The translations under genes were made by a program, and so were the position numbers. Shown here in pieces: positions 15,517 through 23,598 of a stretch of DNA of 28,470 nt (the first letter of the stretch is position 1; each line of letters opens with the position of its first letter). The stretch covers positions 1 through 28,470 of the forward strand of contig CAZPLD010000005.1 in assembly GCA_964587505.1 (NCBI GenBank). Direction: 5' to 3'. Below the pieces are notes generated by a model, which was not told the origin of the DNA, did no database searches, and was given only the letters and a program-made list of their open reading frames with translations. The stretch comes from 2-01-FULL-41-26 sp964587505 (GTDB taxonomy: Bacteria > Patescibacteriota > Minisyncoccia > 2-02-FULL-40-12 > GWA2-44-9).

Positions 15517-16725
15517 ATGAATTTTTCATACCAAGTTAAAACTCAAAGCGGAGAAATAATCGAAGGAAAAGTCGAAGCTCCCGACGAGAACGTTGCTGTT
15601 AATCTTCTTCAGGGAAAGGGGTATATAATCTTAACCATTAAACAAATAGAGGGTGATATTTTTTCGATAGATCTTAATAAATATCTACAAAAACCGACCA
15701 ATAAAGACATCGTTATTTTTACCCGCCAGCTTTCGACTCTTATCGACGCCGACATGCCGTTAGCCGAAGGGTTGAGAACCTTAGCCCGTCAATTCGAAAA
15801 ACCAACTTTAAAAAAAATAATTTCTGAAATATCAGATGCGGTTGAAGGAGGTTCTTCTTTGTCTAATGCCTTAGCCGCCCATCCCAAACATTTTTCTTCC
15901 TTTTATATTAAACTGGTCCAATCAGGAGAAGTATCGGGTAAACTGCATGAGGCCTTGCTTTACCTGGCTGACCATCTTGAAAGAAGCCAGGAAATAAATT
16001 CTAAGATAAAAGGCGCTCTGGCTTACCCGGCATTCGTGGTTTTTGCTCTTATTGTCGTTTCCGGAATCATGGTGGTTTATGTTTTGCCTCAATTATTAGC
16101 CATCTTCGAGGATGTCGGCGTCACTGACCTGCCTCTAACTACCAGGACGCTCATTTGGGTAACCACTTTTATCAATAAATATATTTATTACCTGGTTGCC
16201 TTTATCTTCGGCTCCGCTTTCTTAGGATGGCGATATGTCCAAACCACCGAGGGTAGGGCTGTGTTGGATAACTTTAAGATAAATATGCCCGCTTTAGGAA
16301 TGGTGGTAAGAAATTTGTACCTCGCCAGAATATCCGAAAGCTTATCTACCTTGATCAAATCGGGAATAGCTATTCTCGATGCCATTCATATTACCTCTGA
16401 CTTAGTCGGCAACGTTAACTACCAGAAAGTTCTTTTAGATGCTGAAGAAAGCGTCAGGGGAGGAGGTAACATGTCCGACGTCTTCAGTAAACACAAGGAA
16501 ATCCCCCCCCTTATGTCATCTATGGTGGCGATAGGGGAAAAGACGGGAAAATTGGATTTTATGCTCGGACACATTTCAAAGTTTTACAAATCCGAATCGG
16601 ATAACACCATAGACAATATCGCCACTCTCATCGAGCCTATTTTAGTTTTGGTCCTCGGTGTAGCTGTAGCAGTCTTGGTGTCCGCAATTTTGCTTCCGAT
16701 ATATAATCTGGTCAACGTGACCTAA
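15517..16725 (+). CDS. pilC: PilC, type IV pilus inner-membrane platform protein
   Basis: The 402-residue product has two GspF (T2SSF) domains, at about 65-190 and 265-390, each with FTRQLSTLIDADMPLAEGL- or ISESLSTLIKSGIAILDAI-type helices, and three membrane helices: about 168-190, 217-240 and 372-398. The N-terminal piece starts NFSYQVKTQSGEIIEGKVEA as in PilC/PulF. It is the membrane hub turned by PilB and PilT. The ATG is one base past the pilT stop. The run of C in IPPLM (16502-16510) is a coding homopolymer. Confidence 0.95.
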   Translation: MNFSYQVKTQSGEIIEGKVEAPDENVAVNLLQGKGYIILTIKQIEGDIFSIDLNKYLQKPTNKDIVIFTRQLSTLIDADMPLAEGLRTLARQFEKPTLKKIISEISDAVEGGSSLSNALAAHPKHFSSFYIKLVQSGEVSGKLHEALLYLADHLERSQEINSKIKGALAYPAFVVFALIVVSGIMVVYVLPQLLAIFEDVGVTDLPLTTRTLIWVTTFINKYIYYLVAFIFGSAFLGWRYVQTTEGRAVLDNFKINMPALGMVVRNLYLARISESLSTLIKSGIAILDAIHITSDLVGNVNYQKVLLDAEESVRGGGNMSDVFSKHKEIPPLMSSMVAIGEKTGKLDFMLGHISKFYKSESDNTIDNIATLIEPILVLVLGVAVAVLVSAILLPIYNLVNVT

Positions 16726-16757
16726 TTAGTTCCATCGAGTGTGTTGATAACTATAAT

Positions 16758-16787
16758 TTGTCAGAACAAATGCGTAAGTTGTATACT
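16758..16787 (+). promoter_or_regulatory. Promoter of the major-type prepilin gene (leaderless)
   Basis: TTGTCA at 16758-16763 and TATACT at 16782-16787 are spaced 18 bases. Six bases separate the -10 box from the ATG at 16794, so the transcript should begin at the start codon. A second TATAAT-like site (16752-16757) lies upstream. Confidence 0.62.
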
Positions 16788-16793
16788 TAAGAT

Positions 16794-17306
16794 ATGAAAA
16801 ATAAAAGCCAAAAAGGACTCGCCCTGAGTTTATCGAAGGGTTTCACATTGGTCGAATTGTTAGTCGTCATTGCCATTATTGGTATCTTAGCCACATTACT
16901 CTTACTTCAGTTAGGAGTTGCAAGACAACGAGCAAGAGATGCAAAAAGAATTGTTGACGTAAGCCAAGTAAGAACAGCCGCCGAACTTTATTTTGATGAT
17001 GCCGGCCAATACCCTCAAGTTGCGACCTTTGCTGGTTTAAGCGCTCTTCTTGTTCCTAAATACATGACCCAGCTCCCTGTAGACCCCTTAAACGTTGGCA
17101 ACTATTCTTATAATTATGCTTACAACGGTCTGACTAAGTTTCATATTTGGGCGGAACTTGAACAATCTGCCGCCGGCCTAAAAAGCGATGCGGATATTGA
17201 TTCCACGGGATGGCTTGGACAGACACAAAATGGAGCTGATGCCAATGGTGCCAACTGTACCACTGGTGCCATCGACTGTGTTTACGACCACGGCCAAAAC
17301 CAATAA
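16794..17306 (+). CDS. pilA: Type IV prepilin, major-pilin type, with a repeat-derived leader insertion
   Basis: The 170-residue prepilin has the class III signal: Gly16, then FTLVELLVVIAIIGILATLL with Phe17 at +1 and Glu21 at +5, followed by the soluble pilin head. A terminal pair of cysteines (ANCTTGAIDC) would form the D-region disulfide loop. Residues 9-16 (LALSLSKG) look like an insertion between QKG and FTLVEL; they are encoded by a short palindrome-like repeat, and the inserted KG restores the cleavage site. Single gene with its own promoter and a strong terminator, as expected for an abundant structural subunit. Whether it is the major pilin is inference. Confidence 0.88.
   Translation: MKNKSQKGLALSLSKGFTLVELLVVIAIIGILATLLLLQLGVARQRARDAKRIVDVSQVRTAAELYFDDAGQYPQVATFAGLSALLVPKYMTQLPVDPLNVGNYSYNYAYNGLTKFHIWAELEQSAAGLKSDADIDSTGWLGQTQNGADANGANCTTGAIDCVYDHGQNQ
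16817..16840 (+). repeat. Short palindrome-like repeat inserted in the prepilin leader
   Basis: A 24-base segment lies between an ordinary QKG start and FTLVEL. Its core, CCCTGAGTTTATCGAAGGG at 16822-16840, is an imperfect palindrome (CCCT/AGGG ends) of a type that I recall as a dispersed repeat in many environmental bacterial genomes. AAGG flanks both sides. Confidence 0.6.
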
Positions 17307-17348
17307 ATTAGTGAGTGGAAAATAGTAATTAGTAAATAGAAGGTTAAG

Positions 17349-17384
17349 AAACAAAATCCCGTTATTGACGGGATTTTGTTTTAT
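17349..17384 (+). terminator. Intrinsic terminator after the prepilin gene
   Basis: AACAAAATCCCG (17349-17360/61) pairs perfectly with CGGGATTTTGTT (17369-17380) around a seven-base loop, and T residues follow. It closes the prepilin transcript just before the pilD promoter. Confidence 0.85.
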
Positions 17385-17387
17385 ATC

Positions 17388-17396
17388 TGTTATACT
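17388..17396 (+). promoter_or_regulatory. Extended -10 promoter of pilD (leaderless)
   Basis: TG at 17388-17389, one base, then TATACT at 17391-17396. The ATG at 17403 follows six bases later. The promoter begins right after the terminator, so pilD is transcribed independently of the prepilin gene. Confidence 0.65.
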
Positions 17397-17402
17397 TTAC
17401 TA

Positions 17403-18146
17403 ATGATTACCGCTTTGTTTGTATTTTTAACAGGTTTAAGTATTGGAAGTTTTTTAAACGTAGTCATTTTCCGGCTGGATAAAAAAGGCGGTCTTTTAAC
17501 GGGCCGTTCAGAATGCCTTAAATGCTTAAAACAGCTTAGGTGGTATGACCTATTTCCGGTGTTAAGCTATGTTTTGCTGGGCGGAAAGTGTCGGAGTTGC
17601 AAAAACAAGATATCTCCTGTCTATCCTTTGACGGAATTAGCTACAGCATTTTGCTTTTTATCGTTCTACTTAGTCTATAAGCCGGTCTTTGGAGTGATGG
17701 ATTTTTACTACCTATTGATCATTGTCTCGTTTATCGCTTTGATTTTCTTTGATTACCTTTATTTCTTGATTCCCGATAAAATAATTTTACCACTGATTAT
17801 TATCTCCGTTCTATTCAATTATTTATTCCGGCGGCCTGAATTCATGAGCTTGTTATTATCTGCCTTAGTTCTGGGTGGTATTTTTGCTATAATACACATA
17901 GTCTCCAGCGGAAAGTGGGCGGGTTTTGGAGATGCCAAGCTTTTGTTTTTAATAGGGTTAGTGCTCGGCTATCCTTTGGGATTTCTGTCGATGCTATTTT
18001 CCATTTGGACAGCAGCGGCAGTGGGGATCGTATTAATGCTCTTAGGGAAGGCTGACCGTAAAACCGCTTTGCCTTTCGGTTCTTTCCTGGCCGGCATTTC
18101 AATTCTGATAATTATTTTTCAACATGAAATACAAAAATTTTTTTAA
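17403..18146 (+). CDS. pilD: Prepilin peptidase / N-methyltransferase
   Basis: The 247-residue membrane protease starts at the ATG at 17403 (MITALFVFLTGLSIGSFLNV), six bases after an extended -10 box; a longer frame start at 17376 lies upstream of that promoter. It contains the N-terminal GSFLNVVIFRL motif, two CxxC pairs (C38/C41 and C63/C66, zinc site of the methyltransferase part), and the aspartyl protease residues D117 in DYLYFLIPD and D177 in GFGDAKL. It cleaves prepilins at the Gly-Phe junction and methylates the new N-terminus. All prepilins in the window are plausible substrates. The end overlaps the next gene by 23 bases. Confidence 0.95.
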   Translation: MITALFVFLTGLSIGSFLNVVIFRLDKKGGLLTGRSECLKCLKQLRWYDLFPVLSYVLLGGKCRSCKNKISPVYPLTELATAFCFLSFYLVYKPVFGVMDFYYLLIIVSFIALIFFDYLYFLIPDKIILPLIIISVLFNYLFRRPEFMSLLLSALVLGGIFAIIHIVSSGKWAGFGDAKLLFLIGLVLGYPLGFLSMLFSIWTAAAVGIVLMLLGKADRKTALPFGSFLAGISILIIIFQHEIQKFF

Positions 18147-18540
18147 AAAACCCCTCTTTGTTCAAATCGCGCTTTTATTAGCACTGGCGGGGTTGGTATA
18201 TTTCTTGAAGCCATCTCTCAATCTCTCAAACAGCAACACTTCCGGCTTGGCGACATTGGCAATAAACTTCGAGACAGAAAAAAGATTTTTTGAGGGAGAA
18301 GTCGTTAAAGACATGACCATGCTGGATGCATTGAGCGCTGTAGTTTCAGTGGGTAAGATAAAATTGAACTACGTTATCGACAAGTCCGGTAATGTAAATA
18401 TCTGGGAAATAGACGGCTATACCAATGGAGGCGGCAATAAATACTTCACTTTTTATCTCAACTCCAAGAAAATAGCCACAAAAGATTTAAATAGAGAGAC
18501 GGTTCGTAAGAGAGATAAAATAGAAATCAGGTTTCAATAA
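18124..18540 (+). CDS. DUF4430-like membrane-anchored protein
   Basis: The 138-residue product has an N-terminal membrane helix at about 12-29 and an outer domain with the DUF4430 pattern: MTMLDALSAV, then WEIDGYTNGGGNKYFTFYLNSK and a final DLNRETVRKRDKIEIRFQ. This ubiquitin-like-fold domain occurs in cobalamin-binding proteins and in many surface proteins; the ligand here is unknown. It starts inside the last 23 bases of pilD and ends two bases before the chimeric prepilin gene, so it belongs to the pilD-minor pilin operon and may help pilus display. Confidence 0.75.
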   Translation: MKYKNFFKKPLFVQIALLLALAGLVYFLKPSLNLSNSNTSGLATLAINFETEKRFFEGEVVKDMTMLDALSAVVSVGKIKLNYVIDKSGNVNIWEIDGYTNGGGNKYFTFYLNSKKIATKDLNRETVRKRDKIEIRFQ

Positions 18541-18542
18541 AT

Positions 18543-20126
18543 ATGAAGGACTCTTCAGGTTTTACTTTAGTTGAAATCTTGGTGGTAGCAGCAATAACTG
18601 GAGTCATCAGTACTTTTATGCTGATCAGCTTCCCAAGAACGAGGGTAGACCTGAATGTGGTTTCGGCTGTATTTACCGAGCAAGTAAGAGCTCTTCAGGC
18701 TAAAGCCAATGCAAGTTCAAAATATGATGACGGCGGGGGAGCCGGCTTAGCCATACGCTGCGGATATGGAATACATTACATAGACCCTCTATCTTATAGT
18801 ATTTATGCGGGGCCTATCGCGTCTTCGGTAGATTGTTCAACGCTTAATAAAAATTTTGGCAGCGGAGACTCGATCATATCAACAAATGTTTTTACCGATC
18901 TGGGAATTGAATTTAAAGAACCTTTTGCGGACATCTTCTTTGAACCGCCCGACCCGAAAACATATATAAATAATGTATATTCTCTAGGTTCCAATCCCGA
19001 GGTAATAACAATTGGAAAAGCTTCCTTGGATTGCTCAATTTCAGTATGTAAAAGCACTTGTTTTTATTCGTCCGGAAAAATTGAAGATTGTTCTGGAGCT
19101 ACTCCAACGCCTACACCAACTCCCACGCCAACTCCGACGCCGACCCCCACACCGACGCCAACTCCCACATGGACCTTAACGGTTTCCAAAGCAGGGACGG
19201 GTAGCGGCACCGTCACTGGTAACGGCATTAACTGCGGCAGTACTTGTTCTGTTGATCTGGCTGACGGAACTATTACGTCTTTGGTAGCAACCCCCGCGGG
19301 AAGCGATACATTTACCGGATGGTCAGGAGCTTGTTCCGGAACAGGAACCTGTATTACAACCATGGATTCTAATAAATCAGTAACAGCGACCTTCACTTCT
19401 AATGCCGTAACCTCGGCAACAGGAGGAACTATTACTAACTCCGGGGGTTATACTATTCACACATTTACATCAAGTGGAACATTTAATGTTATATCTATAA
19501 AACCGGGAGCCACAGTCGAAGTCCTTATTGTGGGTGGAGGCGGAGGCAGCCACGTCGGAGGCGGAGGTGCAGGAGGAGTTATCATAAATAATTCGGTTTC
19601 TATAAGCGTTCAGTCATACTCGGTTGCCGTGGGTGGAGGCGGCGCTATTTGTGGAAACGGCCAAAATAGCTCGGCCATATCTTTAGTTGCGGTAGGCGGA
19701 GGAGGAAATTGTGGCGGAGCGGGTTTTGCTGGCGGCAGCGGGGGAGGCGGTTATCCCGGTTATCCGGGAGGAAGCGGTACGGCAGGACAAGGACATAATG
19801 GAGGCGTGGGCGGAAGTGCTTCCGGCGGTGGCGGAGGCGGAGCAGTAGGTGTAGGGGCAGACGGTGGTCCTAATCGGGGAGGTGCTGGCGGTGGCGGAAT
19901 ATCTTCCTCTATTAGTGGGGGACCTGTTAACTACGGTGGAGGCGGAGGAGGAGGAGGCAGTAATGAATCAAACGGAAGCAGTGGCGGATCAGGCGGCGGA
20001 GGAGATGGTAATTCTCAAAGCGGTAACCCCGGAACCCCAAATACCGGCGGCGGTGCTGGAGGAGGTTGGTTTGTTAACGGCAACGTTGGCGGGTCGGGTA
20101 TTGTTATAATTAGATATATTCCCTAA
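18543..20126 (+). CDS. Chimeric prepilin: pilin N-terminus, Thr-Pro linker, InlB-like repeat and glycine-rich tail
   Basis: The 527-residue product starts MKDSSG|FTLVEILVVAAITGVI, a clear prepilin signal with Glu at +5. Residues to about 185 form a GspH/pilin-like head with four to five cysteines. Eleven Thr-Pro pairs follow (from residue 187), then WTLTVSKAGTGSGTVTG...FTGWSGACSG...SVTATF at about 209-286, which matches the InlB B-like repeat family of secreted adhesins. From about 290 the protein is glycine-rich (VEVLIVGGGGGS... ending GGSGIVIIRYIP), as in the Gly-rich surface domains known from many environmental bacteria. A pilin carrying two surface-binding domains is best explained as a tip or minor pilin adhesin. 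It lies between pilD/DUF4430 and three minor prepilins. Confidence 0.85.
   Translation: MKDSSGFTLVEILVVAAITGVISTFMLISFPRTRVDLNVVSAVFTEQVRALQAKANASSKYDDGGGAGLAIRCGYGIHYIDPLSYSIYAGPIASSVDCSTLNKNFGSGDSIISTNVFTDLGIEFKEPFADIFFEPPDPKTYINNVYSLGSNPEVITIGKASLDCSISVCKSTCFYSSGKIEDCSGATPTPTPTPTPTPTPTPTPTPTPTWTLTVSKAGTGSGTVTGNGINCGSTCSVDLADGTITSLVATPAGSDTFTGWSGACSGTGTCITTMDSNKSVTATFTSNAVTSATGGTITNSGGYTIHTFTSSGTFNVISIKPGATVEVLIVGGGGGSHVGGGGAGGVIINNSVSISVQSYSVAVGGGGAICGNGQNSSAISLVAVGGGGNCGGAGFAGGSGGGGYPGYPGGSGTAGQGHNGGVGGSASGGGGGGAVGVGADGGPNRGGAGGGGISSSISGGPVNYGGGGGGGGSNESNGSSGGSGGGGDGNSQSGNPGTPNTGGGAGGGWFVNGNVGGSGIVIIRYIP
19101..19166 (+). repeat. Thr-Pro hexanucleotide repeat in the chimeric prepilin
   Basis: Eleven consecutive ACN-CCN units encode Thr-Pro pairs between the pilin head and the InlB-like domain. 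Third positions vary (A, C, G, T), so the tract is degenerate and less prone to slippage than a pure repeat. Confidence 0.9.
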
Positions 20127-20617
20127 TGAAGAAAGACCAAAAAATAAATACCGGAGCCGGATTCACTCTCATTGAAGCTCTTGTGGCTTTGGTTATCCTA
20201 TCGATAAGTATCGTTCCCGCCCTTATCCTTTCCAGTAATCTTTCGGAAATAGCTTCTGTTGCCAAAAACAACCTTATCGCTGCCAACTTGGCTCAAGAAG
20301 GCGTTGAAGTTGTCAGGGCCATAAGAGACACTAATTGGTTTAACGGAGTGGCTTTCAATACCGGTCTTGCAAACGGTGTTTATAGAACAGAATGGAACTC
20401 TGACGCTTTGTTATCGCTGGGTACAAACCCTCCTCTGAAATTGGGTAACGGGCTTTATAACTATTCCGTCGGACAAGATACCGTCTTTAAAAGAACCATA
20501 ACCTTAACCAACATTGGCGCTGCCGAATTAAAAGTTGTAAGCGATATTACGTGGACAGAAAGGAGAGACAGGGTTAAAAATATTCAAGTAGAATCCCGTT
20601 TATTTGACTGGAAATGA
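20126..20617 (+). CDS. Minor prepilin, PilV-like
   Basis: The 163-residue product has a prepilin signal, TGAG|FTLIEALVALVILSIS, with Glu at +5, and the continuation NLIAANLAQEGVEVVRAIRDTNW, which is characteristic of PilV/GspI-like minor pilins in CPR genomes. Minor pilins form the tip complex that primes assembly. The ATG overlaps the stop of the chimeric prepilin by one base (TAATG), and its stop overlaps the next ATG (ATGA), so expression is coupled. Confidence 0.85.
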   Translation: MKKDQKINTGAGFTLIEALVALVILSISIVPALILSSNLSEIASVAKNNLIAANLAQEGVEVVRAIRDTNWFNGVAFNTGLANGVYRTEWNSDALLSLGTNPPLKLGNGLYNYSVGQDTVFKRTITLTNIGAAELKVVSDITWTERRDRVKNIQVESRLFDWK

Positions 20618-21159
20618 TTACTATATTCAACAAAAAAACAAATGCTCCTAAAAATGGTTTTACGATAGTGGAAGTTTTGGTTTCTTCTTTGGTCTTTTCT
20701 ATCATAGCCATGTCCATAAGCGCTATTTTTGTCCAAATAATCGGCTTGCAAAGAAGGACGCTGGCCAACCAAAAAATACAAAACGACTCGTTGTTTGTTC
20801 TTGAAATGATGTCGAGGGATATCAGAGTAAGCAGGATTGCCAGCCAAGAATCGTCAAACTGCGACTTAACGGCACTTACCATAACCCATCCAACTAAGAA
20901 CACGGTCATTTACAGAGTAGCCAATGGATACGTAGAAAAAAGCGAGAATGGGGGAAGTTTTTTGACCATTAGTAGTCAAGATGTTAACTTCACCAGAATG
21001 AATTTTTGCGTAAAGGGTTCCGGAATAAACGATAACCAAACACCGCGGGTGGCTATTCTTACAACGGTCGAAAACAGAATCGGCCGGGAAATTTTAAAAA
21101 TAAATCTCCAAACATCAGTCTCGTCCAGAGACGTGCTTGACGAGTTTCAATATCCATGA
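20614..21159 (+). CDS. Minor prepilin, PilW/GspJ-like
   Basis: The 181-residue product has KNG|FTIVEVLVSSLVFSIIAMS, a prepilin signal with Glu at +5, then LANQKIQNDSLFVLEMMSRDIRVSRI, the amphipathic helix typical of PilW/GspJ proteins. A cysteine pair (SNCDLT and NFCVKG) may form a disulfide. It overlaps both neighbours by four bases (ATGA). Confidence 0.83.
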   Translation: MITIFNKKTNAPKNGFTIVEVLVSSLVFSIIAMSISAIFVQIIGLQRRTLANQKIQNDSLFVLEMMSRDIRVSRIASQESSNCDLTALTITHPTKNTVIYRVANGYVEKSENGGSFLTISSQDVNFTRMNFCVKGSGINDNQTPRVAILTTVENRIGREILKINLQTSVSSRDVLDEFQYP

Positions 21160-21515
21160 TGGCTAACCAAAGAGGTTCAATACTAATTTATTCGGTCTTA
21201 ATGCTGGGGGTTATTTTGACGATAACTTTTGCTTTGGGAAACATATTGCTGCCTAAACTAAGAACAGCTACCAATGAGGTAAATTCAACAGCAGCCTTAT
21301 ATGCAGGTGATAGTGCTTTGGAGTGGTGTCTTTATGTAAATAGAAAAAAACCAGTTCCTTCGGCAACTCCTATGCTGCCGTTAAGCAACGGGGCAACGGC
21401 TACGGTTTACCAGGGAACAACAGCAACCCCGGCAACCTGCTACGAATCAACCTTAAACCACCGCGCTGTCGGAAACTTTCGAGGAATCTCTAGGTCATTT
21501 ATTATAGAGGAATAA
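21156..21515 (+). CDS. Minor pilin-like protein, PilX-like
   Basis: The 119-residue product has a short basic start (MMANQRGS) and one hydrophobic helix ILIYSVLMLGVILTITFAL, followed by TAALYAGDSALEWCLYV. This matches PilX/GspK-type minor pilins (A-A-x-Y-A-x-D-S-A-x-E). The usual Phe at +1 and Glu at +5 are missing (Gly-Ser-Ile-Leu-Ile at the possible cleavage site), so processing by PilD is uncertain. ATG 21156 overlaps the previous stop; ATG 21159 is an alternative. It is the last gene of the pilin operon. Confidence 0.75.
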   Translation: MMANQRGSILIYSVLMLGVILTITFALGNILLPKLRTATNEVNSTAALYAGDSALEWCLYVNRKKPVPSATPMLPLSNGATATVYQGTTATPATCYESTLNHRAVGNFRGISRSFIIEE

Positions 21516-21563
21516 AAGAAAGAGTGAGTACTAACTTCAGACCTTTTCAGGCCATTTTATTTT

Positions 21564-21572
21564 TGTTAGAAT
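21564..21572 (+). promoter_or_regulatory. Extended -10 promoter upstream of ligA
   Basis: TG at 21564-21565, one base, then TAGAAT at 21567-21572. The ligA ATG at 21591 would be about 11 bases after the transcription start, with no clear Shine-Dalgarno site. The remaining intergenic DNA (21516-21563) shows no strong terminator. Confidence 0.45.
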
Positions 21573-21590
21573 GAGCCCATTCTTAAAGCG

Positions 21591-23594
21591 ATGGTTTCGA
21601 AACTAACCGATAAAAATGCGGCAAAAGAAAGGATAGAGAAGCTCAAAAAAACGATCGACCACCATCGCTATCTTTATCATGTCCTGGACCGCCAGGAGAT
21701 ATCAGACGAAGCTTTGGATGCGCTCAAGAAAGAGCTTTTCGACATAGAACAGGAATTTCCAGACTTAATAACCCCCGATTCGCCGACACAAAGAGTAGCC
21801 GGCAAACCGCTCAAACAATTCAAAAAAGTACATCATCCCGAACCAATGCTCTCGTTCAATGATGCCTTTGACGAGAATGATATGAAAGAATGGGAAGCAC
21901 GCTTTGAAAAAATATCTCCGGGAGCTAAAAAACACGGTTATTACTGCGAACTGAAAATAGATGGTTTAGCCATAGAACTAACTTATAAAAAAGGTCTTTT
22001 GGATAATGGTTCTACAAGAGGAGACGGAATTATAGGAGAAGACGTGACCCAAAATCTCAAAACCGTAGATGCTATACCGCTTGTTTTAAACGAAAAAAAA
22101 GATGTGGTTATAAGAGGCGAGGTTTTCATAACCAGAAAAGAGTTCGAAAATATAAACAAGGCCCAGAAAAAAGCTGGATTGAAAATTTATGCCAACCCGC
22201 GTAATTTGGCTGCCGGTTCTATACGACAGCTCGACCCTAAAATTACAGCTTCTCGCCGCATGGATTCTTATGCCTATTCCCTGATAACCGATTTCGGACA
22301 AAAAACCCACGAAGAAGAACATCTGATACTGAAAGCTCTCGGCTTTAAAACAAATCCTCACAACAAAGCGGTTCCGGACATGGAAGGGGTAAATAAATTC
22401 CGAAATCATTGGGAAGAAGAAAGAGAGAAACTAAATTATGAAATAGACGGCGTAGTAGTCATCCTGAACCACGTTAGCACTCTTGGCCGGCTGGGCGTAG
22501 TCGGAAAAGCACCCCGGGGAGCAATTGCTTACAAATTTTCGCCAAAAGAATCTGAAACGGTAGTTGAAGACATAGTTGTACAAGTAGGCCGGACTGGGGT
22601 TCTGACTCCAGTTGCTGTTTTGCGTCCTGTTCAGATCGGCGGTACCACCGTCTCCCGGGCAACTCTCCATAATCTTGACGAAATAAAACGACTTGGAGTC
22701 AAAATAGGAGATACCGTTATTGTGGGTAGGGCCGGTGACGTAATTCCTGACGTAAAAAAAGTTTTGAAAGAATTGCGGACTGGAAAAGAAAAAGAATTCC
22801 ACATGCCCAAGAAGTGTCCTGCTTGCCGTGAGCCTGTCGAACGGTTTGCAGATCAGGTGGCCTATAAATGTGTCAATAAAAGTTGCCCGGCCATAAAGAG
22901 AGAGGCAATCTACCATTTTGTTTCCCGCAAGGCTCTGAACATGGAAGGCGTCGGTCCCCGGATAATAGACAACCTCATGGCTGCCGGGCTCATACGCGAT
23001 TCTGCTGATTTGTTCAGTCTCAAAAAAGAGGATTTACTAAATTTGGAAAGATTTGCCGACAAATCAGCCGAGAATGTCATAGACGCAATCCAATCCAAAA
23101 AGAAAGTCACTTTGAATAAGTTTGTTTACTCTCTTGGCATTGACCATGTCGGTGAGGAAACAGGTTTTGTTTTGGCCAAGAAATTCAAATCGTTAAAAAA
23201 TATAGCAGAAGCGGGTTTGGAAGAACTTCAAAATGTATCAGACGTAGGACCGATAGTAGCTCAAAGCATATATTCTTGGTTCCAAAAACCTTATAACAAA
23301 AACATCTTGACTAAATTTAAAAAAGCCGGGGTTCAAGTTATAGAAGAAAAAACCACCAAAGAATCTGCTAAATTTGCCGGAAAAACATTTGTCTTGACCG
23401 GCACGCTTGAATCCTTAGGACGAGACGAGGCCAAAGATAAAGTCAGAGAACTGGGCGGGGATGTCTCCGGCTCGGTCTCCAAAAACACTGATTACGTCGT
23501 GGCCGGTTCCGAACCGGGGTCCAAATATGACCAAGCACAAAAGCTCGGCGTTAAAATCATAAATGAGAAAGAATTTTTAAACATGGTAAAATGA
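21591..23594 (+). CDS. ligA: NAD-dependent DNA ligase LigA
   Basis: The 667-residue protein is full length. It shows the Ia domain (IDHHRYLYHVLDRQEISD), the adenylation domain with catalytic Lys122 in CELKIDG, the OB fold, a Cys4 zinc finger (CPAC and CVNKSC), helix-hairpin-helix repeats, and a C-terminal BRCT domain (FAGKTFVLTGTLESLGRDEAK). It seals nicks during replication and repair with NAD as cofactor. It starts a new unit after the pilin operon. The last codons contain the gatC promoter. Confidence 0.98.
   Translation: MVSKLTDKNAAKERIEKLKKTIDHHRYLYHVLDRQEISDEALDALKKELFDIEQEFPDLITPDSPTQRVAGKPLKQFKKVHHPEPMLSFNDAFDENDMKEWEARFEKISPGAKKHGYYCELKIDGLAIELTYKKGLLDNGSTRGDGIIGEDVTQNLKTVDAIPLVLNEKKDVVIRGEVFITRKEFENINKAQKKAGLKIYANPRNLAAGSIRQLDPKITASRRMDSYAYSLITDFGQKTHEEEHLILKALGFKTNPHNKAVPDMEGVNKFRNHWEEEREKLNYEIDGVVVILNHVSTLGRLGVVGKAPRGAIAYKFSPKESETVVEDIVVQVGRTGVLTPVAVLRPVQIGGTTVSRATLHNLDEIKRLGVKIGDTVIVGRAGDVIPDVKKVLKELRTGKEKEFHMPKKCPACREPVERFADQVAYKCVNKSCPAIKREAIYHFVSRKALNMEGVGPRIIDNLMAAGLIRDSADLFSLKKEDLLNLERFADKSAENVIDAIQSKKKVTLNKFVYSLGIDHVGEETGFVLAKKFKSLKNIAEAGLEELQNVSDVGPIVAQSIYSWFQKPYNKNILTKFKKAGVQVIEEKTTKESAKFAGKTFVLTGTLESLGRDEAKDKVRELGGDVSGSVSKNTDYVVAGSEPGSKYDQAQKLGVKIINEKEFLNMVK
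23584..23592 (+). promoter_or_regulatory. Extended -10 promoter of gatC inside the ligA stop (leaderless)
   Basis: TG at 23584-23585, one base, then TAAAAT at 23587-23592, overlapping the last codons and stop of ligA. The gatC ATG at 23599 follows six bases later, the same spacing as at pilM, the prepilin gene and pilD. Confidence 0.5.
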
Positions 23595-23598
23595 AGTT

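Noticed and set aside
19101..19166. CRISPR-like or phase-variable repeat
   Set aside because: It is a degenerate Thr-Pro coding linker with no spacers, and six-base unit changes keep the frame.
21571..21606. Short upstream frame overlapping the ligA start
   Set aside because: The ATG lies within the predicted -10 region, so it would not be transcribed from that promoter.
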